From Alphaproteobacteria bacterium (GTDB taxonomy: Bacteria > Pseudomonadota > Alphaproteobacteria > Reyranellales > Reyranellaceae): a DNA stretch of 10,631 nt. A program made the position numbers and the translations under genes. The notes under the pieces are model-generated. The model was not told the DNA's origin. It ran no database searches and saw nothing but the letters and a program-made list of their open reading frames with translations. Of the stretch, positions 1 to 4,820 are shown piece by piece. Each line of letters begins with the position of its first letter. Position 1 is the stretch's first letter. The stretch covers positions 1-10,631 of the forward strand of contig JABCYT010000055.1 of the NCBI GenBank assembly GCA_013290035.1. Reading direction: 5' to 3'.

Positions 1-72
1 ATCAGCTTCATCCGCAAGCCCTACACGCAGGACGATCTCAGGCAGGCCGTGCCCCCTCTGCATGACAAGTGA
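1..72 (+). CDS. C-terminal end of a response-regulator receiver domain (partial)
   Basis: Only the last 23 codons are in the window and the gene begins to the left. The visible residues ISFIRKPY followed by TQDDLRQAV match the end of a CheY-like receiver domain: the beta-5 strand, the conserved Lys-Pro followed by an aromatic residue, and then helix 5. The chain stops about 15 residues after that helix begins, so no DNA-binding output domain follows. It is therefore either a single-domain response regulator or the receiver at the end of a hybrid histidine kinase. The phosphoacceptor Asp lies outside the window. The family call is fairly safe from the KPY motif, but the exact protein cannot be named. 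Confidence 0.7.
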   Translation: MSFIRKPYTQDDLRQAVPPLHDK

Positions 73-182
73 AGGGTGTTCATCCGCTCGTCACGTTGCG
101 AGCGATGTTCTCAACGTCAGTGCAGAAGAATTCATCGCCACATTGGCGCCGCATGAAGGGGCTTTGCTTCGTGTCAGGCCAA

Positions 183-209
183 CTTCGACAATCTCAACCA
201 TTGTCGAAG
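183..209. promoter_or_regulatory. 27-bp perfect inverted repeat, candidate operator or hairpin
   Basis: The arms CTTCGACAAT (183-192) and ATTGTCGAAG (200-209) are exact reverse complements over 10 bases and are separated by the 7-base loop CTCAACC. The arms are AT-richer than their surroundings. The repeat lies between the receiver-domain gene and the small gene starting at 255. There is no U-run after it on either strand, so it does not look like an intrinsic terminator. A binding site for a dimeric regulator, or a 5' leader hairpin for the small gene, are the likeliest roles. Function is inferred; the symmetry is seen directly. Confidence 0.5.
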
Positions 210-254
210 CGTCGGATCGAGACCATGTCGAGAGTGACCAGGGAGATCCAAGCC

Positions 255-515
255 ATGACCGAACCCTTCGTCGTCGAAGTCTGGGGCAAGCCCGCGGGTG
301 TCGTCGTCAAGGAAGGCAACGCCTTCCGCTTCCATGCATTGGCCCGGCCCTTCTTCGCGCTCGATGGCGCACAGTTCACCACGCGCGGCCATGCCCGGCT
401 GGCGGCGGCACAGCTCGTCGCATTCGATCGTCCCGCCGCCGAGGAAGCTTACAGCGGCGTCACCGGCCGATCCTTGGGCAGCGCCAGCCATTCGGCCAGC
501 TTTTGTCCGTTGTGA
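255..515 (+). CDS. small protein of unknown function (86 aa)
   Basis: I do not recognise this gene with certainty. The ATG at 255 is preceded by AGGGAG (240-245) with a 9-base spacer, a good ribosome binding site, so I prefer it to the in-frame ATG at 225. The protein starts MTEPFVVEVWGKPAGVVV and has an alternating hydrophobic/polar, beta-rich first half. This is followed by a stretch with FFALDG and an Ala/Arg-rich helix (about residues 42-55). There is no signal peptide or membrane segment. It resembles short conserved alphaproteobacterial hypothetical proteins of about 60-70 residues. Its last 22 or so residues are Ser/Ala-rich, look less protein-like, and overlap the end of the opposite-strand regulator by 67 bases, so the conserved core may be only residues 1-60. 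A perfect inverted repeat sits just upstream. Confidence 0.5.
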   Translation: MTEPFVVEVWGKPAGVVVKEGNAFRFHALARPFFALDGAQFTTRGHARLAAAQLVAFDRPAAEEAYSGVTGRSLGSASHSASFCPL

Positions 516-1144
516 TCCTGGAAACGCTGCGCCAGCACGCGTGACGCCGCGATCCGCTCGACGCGGAAATTCCTGAAATCCTTCCTGAGCTCGCACCAGG
601 CGCCGACCAGCGTCACGTCGACGTAATAGGCCATGGCGAGCGGCCAGATCGTGCGTCGCGTGCGCTTGCTCTTCTCGTCGACATAGGAAATGCGCATCTT
701 GCGCCGGTCGCGGATGGCGCTGCGCACCTGCGCCACGTCGACGCCGTGCGGGCTGGCGGCGCTTCCGCTCGACACGTAGAACGGCGCGCCCGCGACGTGT
801 GAGCGCAGGCTCTCGGGCAACACGACCGTCACCTTGTCGAGCACCCGCTTGGCCGCCTGCTGCAGCTCCGAATCGCGCAGGCGCTGCACCAGCCGGGCGC
901 CGACCGTGATGGCCTCGACCTCGTCGATCGTGAACATCAGCGGCGGCAGGTCGAAACCCTTGCGCAGCACGTAGCCCAGGCCGGGCGCGCCTTCGATCGG
1001 CACGCGGCGGGCCTGCAGGGTCGCCACGTCGCGATAGATTGTGCGCACCGTGACTTCCAGCTCGTCGGCCAGCGCGGCGGCGGTGACCGGCTTTTTGGCC
1101 GAGCGCAGGACCTGGATGACGTCGAACAGCCGGTCGGCACGCAT
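449..1144 (-). CDS. YafY-type HTH and WYL-domain transcriptional regulator
   Basis: This 231-residue protein has the two-part layout of YafY/DeoR-like regulators. A winged helix-turn-helix covers about residues 1-60, with ALADELEVTVRTIYRDVATL as helix-turn-recognition helix and GLGYVL as wing. A WYL domain covers about 137-200, with YYV at 173-175 in place of WYL and the family-typical WCELRKDFRNFRVERI (183-198). The WYL domain is a ligand- or nucleotide-sensing module in this family; the ligand here is unknown. The start at 1144 is supported by GGAGG (plus-strand CCTCC, 1153-1157) 8 bases upstream. The gene is divergent from the DMT transporter across a 97-bp spacer holding an 18-bp palindrome, which suggests that it controls its own gene and the transporter run. 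Length and domain order are normal for the family. Confidence 0.9.
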   Translation of the reverse strand: MRADRLFDVIQVLRSAKKPVTAAALADELEVTVRTIYRDVATLQARRVPIEGAPGLGYVLRKGFDLPPLMFTIDEVEAITVGARLVQRLRDSELQQAAKRVLDKVTVVLPESLRSHVAGAPFYVSSGSAASPHGVDVAQVRSAIRDRRKMRISYVDEKSKRTRRTIWPLAMAYYVDVTLVGAWCELRKDFRNFRVERIAASRVLAQRFQDHNGQKLAEWLALPKDRPVTPL

Positions 1145-1175
1145 GCAATCGACCTCCGAAGCAGGGACGACACTC

Positions 1176-1193
1176 CTGACATAACGATGTCAG
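1176..1193. promoter_or_regulatory. 18-bp palindrome, likely operator of the WYL regulator
   Basis: CTGACAT (1176-1182) and ATGTCAG (1187-1193) are perfect 7-base inverted arms around AACG. The site lies in the divergent spacer, 31 bases from the regulator's start codon and 48 bases from the transporter's. An HTH regulator transcribed away from a palindrome in a shared promoter region is the classic arrangement for autoregulation plus control of the divergent gene. I could not pick out convincing -35/-10 pairs, so the promoter positions are not assigned. Confidence 0.6.
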
Positions 1194-1241
1194 TAGCCCG
1201 GCGCTAGGGTGATCTCGAAACACAGGCCGAAGGGTGAAGAA

Positions 1242-2132
1242 ATGTCTATCGCGAGCGTCGCCGCCATGACCGAAGACAGGAGCCAGGCTTGGCAGGGCGT
1301 GACCCTGGTGGTGCTGTCGGCCTTCGCTTTCAGCACGGCCGGCTTCTTCACCCGGCTGATCGATACGGACGTCTGGACCATGCTGTTCTGGCGCGGCCTG
1401 TTCGGCGGGTTGCTCATCGCGGGCTACATCGTCTGGCGGGAGGGCGCCGGGGCGGTCCTGGCCGTCCGGCGTATCGGCCGGGCCGGTCTCGTCGCGGCCG
1501 CCTGCTCGACGGTCGCCACCATCTGCTTCATCAATGCGCTGCGCGAGACCACGGTGGCCGACGTCCTGGTGATCAACGCCACGGCGCCGTTCATGACCGC
1601 AGGGCTGGCCTGGGCGTGGACCGGCGCGCGCGAGCGCTGGACCACGCTTGCAGCCAGCCTGGTGGCGCTCCTGGGTGTGGTCGTCACGGTCGGTGCGGCA
1701 CTGGCCTCCGGCCACCTGCTCGGCAACTTCCTGGCGCTTGTCATGACGATCCTGATCTCGACCATGATGGTGGTGATCCGCCGGCATCGCGACGTCAGCA
1801 TGTTGCCGGCGGCGTCGCTATCGGCCTTCCTGTGCGCGCTCGTTGTCTGGCCGTGGGCGGATCCGGCGGGCGTCACGGGCTCGAATTTCTTCTATCTCGC
1901 CCTCTTCGGCACGACGCAGTTCGGGTTGGGTATGCTCTTGCTCACGACCGGCACGCGGCTGATCTCGGCCACGCGCTCCGCCCTCATGGGCGCGCTCGAA
2001 ACGCCGCTGGCGCCGGCCCTCGTCTGGCTCGCCTTCGGCGAGGTGCCGCCGCTCGCCACCTGCCTGGGCGGCGCCATCGTGCTCACCGCCGTCGTCGGCG
2101 ATTTGCTGGTGACCCGGGAGAACAGGCCATGA
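1242..2132 (+). CDS. EamA/DMT-superfamily transporter (putative metabolite exporter)
   Basis: The protein has 296 residues and about ten hydrophobic segments arranged as two EamA repeats, the usual size and fold of RhaT/YdcZ/EamA-like drug/metabolite transporters in the inner membrane. Typical family stretches are visible: FWRGLFGGLL in the first repeat, ADVLVINATAPFMTAGLAW near the end of the first repeat, and ALMGALETPLAPALVWLAFGE with GGAIVL near the C-terminus. I chose the ATG at 1242 because AGGG at 1231-1234 lies 7 bases upstream; a GTG at 1209 is in frame but has no comparable site. The stop overlaps the start of the RidA-fusion gene by ATGA (2129-2132), so the two are translationally coupled. 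Substrate is unknown; members export amino acids, purines or other small metabolites. Confidence 0.9.
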   Translation: MSIASVAAMTEDRSQAWQGVTLVVLSAFAFSTAGFFTRLIDTDVWTMLFWRGLFGGLLIAGYIVWREGAGAVLAVRRIGRAGLVAAACSTVATICFINALRETTVADVLVINATAPFMTAGLAWAWTGARERWTTLAASLVALLGVVVTVGAALASGHLLGNFLALVMTILISTMMVVIRRHRDVSMLPAASLSAFLCALVVWPWADPAGVTGSNFFYLALFGTTQFGLGMLLLTTGTRLISATRSALMGALETPLAPALVWLAFGEVPPLATCLGGAIVLTAVVGDLLVTRENRP

Positions 2133-3025
2133 GCGCCGAGCAGAAACTGCATGATCTCGCCCTCGAGCTGCCGCCGCCGCCCAAGGCGGCCGGCAACTAC
2201 GTTGCGGGCGTGCAGGTCGGCAACCTGCTGTTTCTGTCCGGCTGCGGACCGCAGCGCGCCGATGGCAGCTATGTCGTCGGCAAGGCCGGGGCCGATCTCA
2301 GCGTCGAACAGGCCTATGCGGCAGCGCGCGTGGCGGGCCTTGCCATGCTGGCGCGCATCCGCCTGCTCACCGGTTCGCTCGATCGCGTGGCCCGCGTCGT
2401 CAAGGTGCTGGGCATGGTCAATGCCGCGCCGGATTTCCGCGAACAGCCCAAGGTCATCAACGGCTTCTCCGATCTCATGGTCGAGGTCTTCGGCGAAGCG
2501 GGCCGCGGCGCGCGCGCCGCGGTCGGCATGGCGGCGCTGACGGGGCAGATGGCGGTCGAGATCGAGATGGTGATCGAATTGAAGGAGGCGCCAACGATGA
2601 CGGAGAATACCGATGCCCAGATCCGCCACATCTACGAACAGTGGCACGAGACGATCGTGGCGCGCGATATCGATGGCCTGATGGCGCTTTACGCCGAGGA
2701 CGCCGTCTTCGAATCGCCCCTGGTCCTGGCGACGGTGAAGGACATGACCCGCGGCGTCCTGAACGGAAAAGCCGCCATCCGGTCCTTCTTCGAAGCCGGG
2801 TTCCGCAATCCCAAAGGCGGTCTTGGCCGCTGGTATCGAACCGGAACGTTCTTCGCCAACGGCTGGCAGCTCGTCTGGGAATATCCGCGCGAGACACCGC
2901 AGGGCGATCAGGTCGACCTGGTCGAAGTGATCGACATCGCCGGCGGGCTCATCGCCCACCATCGCGTCTATTGGGGATGGGTCGGCGTCAAGGCGCTCGC
3001 GGACGCGAACAAGCCAGTTCCCTAG
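2129..3025 (+). CDS. RidA-family domain fused to NTF2/SnoaL-like domain (298 aa)
   Basis: The ATG overlaps the transporter's TGA. Residues 1 to about 151 form a RidA/YjgF/UK114-family domain of the longer (about 150-residue) type, with FLSGCGPQ early. GARAAVGMAAL (127-137) places Arg129 at the position of the catalytic Arg of enamine/imine deaminases, and VEIEMVIEL closes the domain. Without any stop codon the frame continues through KEAPT into Met157 and a 142-residue NTF2-like/SnoaL-type cone domain (about 157-298) beginning MTENTDAQIRHIYEQWHE, with AEDAVFESP and VDLVEVIDIAGGLI typical of the fold. RidA proteins hydrolyse reactive enamines or imines; SnoaL-like domains are diverse, so their role here is open. 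A perfect AAGGAGG precedes Met157, so a free SnoaL protein could also be made. Both domain calls are good; whether the fusion is the true product is less sure. Confidence 0.8.
   Translation: MSAEQKLHDLALELPPPPKAAGNYVAGVQVGNLLFLSGCGPQRADGSYVVGKAGADLSVEQAYAAARVAGLAMLARIRLLTGSLDRVARVVKVLGMVNAAPDFREQPKVINGFSDLMVEVFGEAGRGARAAVGMAALTGQMAVEIEMVIELKEAPTMTENTDAQIRHIYEQWHETIVARDIDGLMALYAEDAVFESPLVLATVKDMTRGVLNGKAAIRSFFEAGFRNPKGGLGRWYRTGTFFANGWQLVWEYPRETPQGDQVDLVEVIDIAGGLIAHHRVYWGWVGVKALADANKPVP
2582..2599 (+). promoter_or_regulatory. internal Shine-Dalgarno and ATG inside the RidA-SnoaL frame
   Basis: AAGGAGG at 2582-2588 is followed after 8 bases by ATG at 2597-2599, in the same frame as the upstream RidA domain and exactly at the boundary to the SnoaL-like domain. 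This is as good a ribosome binding site as any in the window. It suggests that the second domain was, or still is, translated independently as a 142-residue protein (2597-3025). Confidence 0.6.
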
Positions 3026-3029
3026 GCGC

Positions 3030-3054
3030 GCCGGCAGTCTGCTAGATTGCCGGC
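3030..3054 (+). promoter_or_regulatory. strong hairpin with embedded extended -10-like sequence
   Basis: GCCGGCAGTC (3030-3039) can pair with GATTGCCGGC (3045-3054), ten pairs including one G-T, around a 5-base loop. It begins 4 bases after the stop of the RidA-SnoaL gene. No T-tract follows, so it is not a standard intrinsic terminator; it could stabilise the upstream message 3' end or cause a pause. TGCTAGATT (3040-3048) inside it resembles an extended -10 promoter element, but no convincing -35 is present. The symmetry is seen directly and the function is uncertain. Confidence 0.35.
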
Positions 3055-3077
3055 CTGTTGCCGAGGGAGGAAACACG

Positions 3078-3632
3078 GTGATCAAGCGCAAGCAGCGCAT
3101 TCCCATGCGCGATCTGTCGACCATGGCGGCGGAGGACCGCACGACCGTCGAGAAGAACGCCATGAACGGGCAGGTCTTCAACATCTTCAAGGTGCTGGCC
3201 CACCACCCGTCGCTGGTGAAGCGCTGGACCCCGTTCGCCGGCCATATCCTCAGCAAGCAGACCCTGCCGTTCCGCGACCGCGAGCTTCTGATCCTGCGCA
3301 TCGGCTGGCTGAATCAGGCCGAATATGAATTCGCCCAGCACGAGCTCATCGCCAAACGGGGCGGCGTCTCCGACGTCGACATCGAGCGGCTGAAGCAGGG
3401 GCCGAAGGCGGCGGGCTGGAGCGAGCACGAGGCGGCGCTGCTGCAGGTGGCCGACGATCTCTACGAGAATTCGGTGGTCTCCGACGCCACCTGGGCCGCG
3501 CTGTCGAAGAAATACTCGACCGAACAGCTGATGGACGCGGTCTTCACCGTCGGCCAGTACAACCTCGTCTCGTGGGCGCTCAACAGCTTCGGCGTGCCGC
3601 TCGACGATTTCCTGCCGGGTGCCCCAAAATAG
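3078..3632 (+). CDS. carboxymuconolactone decarboxylase (CMD)-family protein, cysteine-free
   Basis: This 184-residue protein starts at GTG (3078), with GGGAGG at 3065-3070 spaced 7 bases upstream. It has the helical CMD/AhpD-like domain of roughly residues 40-130, with the family stretch RDRELLILRIGWLNQAEYEFAQHE (66-89) and GGVSDVDIERL after it. His88 matches the conserved His of the family. The two Cys positions of AhpD-type peroxidase/disulfide centres are Ala81 and Glu84, and the whole protein has no cysteine, so it cannot work as an AhpD thiol enzyme. The family also includes gamma-carboxymuconolactone decarboxylases and many proteins of unknown function; this one is in the longer, less characterised group. 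It lies 52 bases after the RidA-SnoaL gene and could be cotranscribed or have its own promoter in the hairpin region. Confidence 0.85.
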   Translation: MIKRKQRIPMRDLSTMAAEDRTTVEKNAMNGQVFNIFKVLAHHPSLVKRWTPFAGHILSKQTLPFRDRELLILRIGWLNQAEYEFAQHELIAKRGGVSDVDIERLKQGPKAAGWSEHEAALLQVADDLYENSVVSDATWAALSKKYSTEQLMDAVFTVGQYNLVSWALNSFGVPLDDFLPGAPK

Positions 3633-3713
3633 GGTTTTTGCCCGCCCTTGTGCGGAGGCGCGCGCCGTCGGATCATCCGCCCCTCTGAAGTTTCCGAGCC
3701 GTGGGAGAAAGCC

Positions 3714-4820
3714 ATGAACGTCGCGACCCCGCCGCTGAAGCCCATTTCGCCGGAGAGCACCCCGCCGCGCCTGACCGAACTGGCGCGCTTCGCCGGCTGC
3801 GCCGCCAAGATCAGCCAGTCCGATCTTCATGCCGCCCTGAGCGGCCTGCCGATCGCGACCGATCCGCGCGTGATGGTCGGCCACGACACCTCCGACGATG
3901 CCGCCGTCATCCGGCTGCGTGACGATCTCGCCCTGGTCGAGACGGTCGACATCTTTCCGCCCATCGTCGACGACCCGTTCGACTACGGCCGCATCGCCGC
4001 CACCAATGCGCTTTCCGACATCTACGCCATGGGAGCCACGCCGCTCAATGCGCTGAGCTTCGTCGCCTGGCCGGTCGACCGGCTGGGCACGGCGCCCTTG
4101 CGCCAGGTGCTCGACGGCGCGGCCGCGATCTGCGCCGAGGCCGGCATCGCGATTTCCGGCGGTCATTCGATCGTCGACGAGGAACCGAAATTCGGCCTGT
4201 TCGTCACCGGCACGATCCATCCCGACCGCATCGTTTCCAACGCCGGTGCCCGTCCCGGCGACGTGCTGGTGCTGACCAAGCCGATCGGCACGGGCGTGCT
4301 GACCACGGCGGTGAAGCGCAACGCCGCCCCCGAGAGCGTGCTGCAGGCCGCGATCCGTTCGATGACGACGTTGAACCGCCATGCCGCCGAGGCGATGGTG
4401 GCGGCGCACGCCACGGCCGGCACCGACATCACGGGCTTCGGCCTCTTGGGCCATCTCGGCAACATGCTGCGCGCCTCGTCGACCGCAGCCGGCCGGCCGA
4501 TCGGCGCCTGCCTGTCCTACGCCGCCGTGCCGATCTTCGACAAGGTCGAGACCTTCCTGCAGGCCGGCCTCTGCCCGGGCGGCACCAAGCGCAACCTCGA
4601 GTACGCCGCGCCCAACGCCCGCTTTGCCGACGGTCTCGCCGAGCCGCAGCGCCTGCTGCTGGCCGATGCCCAGACCTCCGGCGGCCTTTTGATCGCCGTG
4701 CCGCAGGCGCGGCTGGCCGGCCTCCTGGCCGACCTCAAGCAGCGCGGCACGCCGGTGGCCGCCGTGATCGGCAGCGTCGTCGCCGCCGAGGCAGCCGGCG
4801 TCATCGAGGTGACGGCCTGA
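3714..4820 (+). CDS. selD: selenide, water dikinase (selenophosphate synthetase)
   Basis: SelD makes selenophosphate from selenide and ATP, the selenium donor for selenocysteine and for 2-selenouridine in tRNA. The 368-residue protein is of usual length. It shows the N-terminal catalytic segment GCAAKIS with Cys29 and Lys32 (matching Cys17 and Lys20 of the E. coli enzyme). It also has the ATP/metal segments DTSDDAAV (58-65) and VDIFPPIVDDPFDYGRIAATNALSD (78-102), SGGHSI (148-153), and the Asp of GTDITGFGLLGHL (from 237). The second Cys of the usual Gly-Cys-Gly-Cys-Lys loop is Ala here, which is tolerated in E. coli SelD. I chose the ATG at 3714 for its GGGAG (3703-3707) 6 bases upstream; upstream in-frame TTG 3648 has no support. 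No selA, selB, tRNA-Sec or mnmH/selU lies in the window, so which selenium pathway it serves is not visible. Confidence 0.95.
   Translation: MNVATPPLKPISPESTPPRLTELARFAGCAAKISQSDLHAALSGLPIATDPRVMVGHDTSDDAAVIRLRDDLALVETVDIFPPIVDDPFDYGRIAATNALSDIYAMGATPLNALSFVAWPVDRLGTAPLRQVLDGAAAICAEAGIAISGGHSIVDEEPKFGLFVTGTIHPDRIVSNAGARPGDVLVLTKPIGTGVLTTAVKRNAAPESVLQAAIRSMTTLNRHAAEAMVAAHATAGTDITGFGLLGHLGNMLRASSTAAGRPIGACLSYAAVPIFDKVETFLQAGLCPGGTKRNLEYAAPNARFADGLAEPQRLLLADAQTSGGLLIAVPQARLAGLLADLKQRGTPVAAVIGSVVAAEAAGVIEVTA

Noticed and set aside
93..117. ACGTTG and CAACGT inverted arms after the receiver-domain gene
   Set aside because: Short arms with a 13-base gap and no T-tract; likely chance.
183..1193. 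Idea that the repeats at 183-209 and 1176-1193 are sites for the same regulator
   Set aside because: Both contain GACA and TGTC half-sites, but the gap between these is 11 bases in one and 6 in the other, about half a helical turn apart, so one dimer is unlikely to bind both in the same way.
174..1787. Long minus-strand frame across the left genes and the DMT gene
   Set aside because: Its translation is Arg/Gly/His-rich without domains and overlaps well-supported genes on both strands.
1289..2128. In-frame extension of the RidA-SnoaL frame upstream of 2129
   Set aside because: It is a shadow frame across the DMT transporter gene; the RidA domain starts at the ATGA overlap.
3623..3639. CCC-GGG hairpin followed by five T at the end of the CMD-like gene
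   Set aside because: The stem is only three pairs, too weak for an intrinsic terminator, and part of it lies inside the coding sequence.
3042..4454. Long minus-strand frame opposite the CMD-like gene and selD
   Set aside because: No recognisable protein features; it is antisense to conserved SelD motifs.
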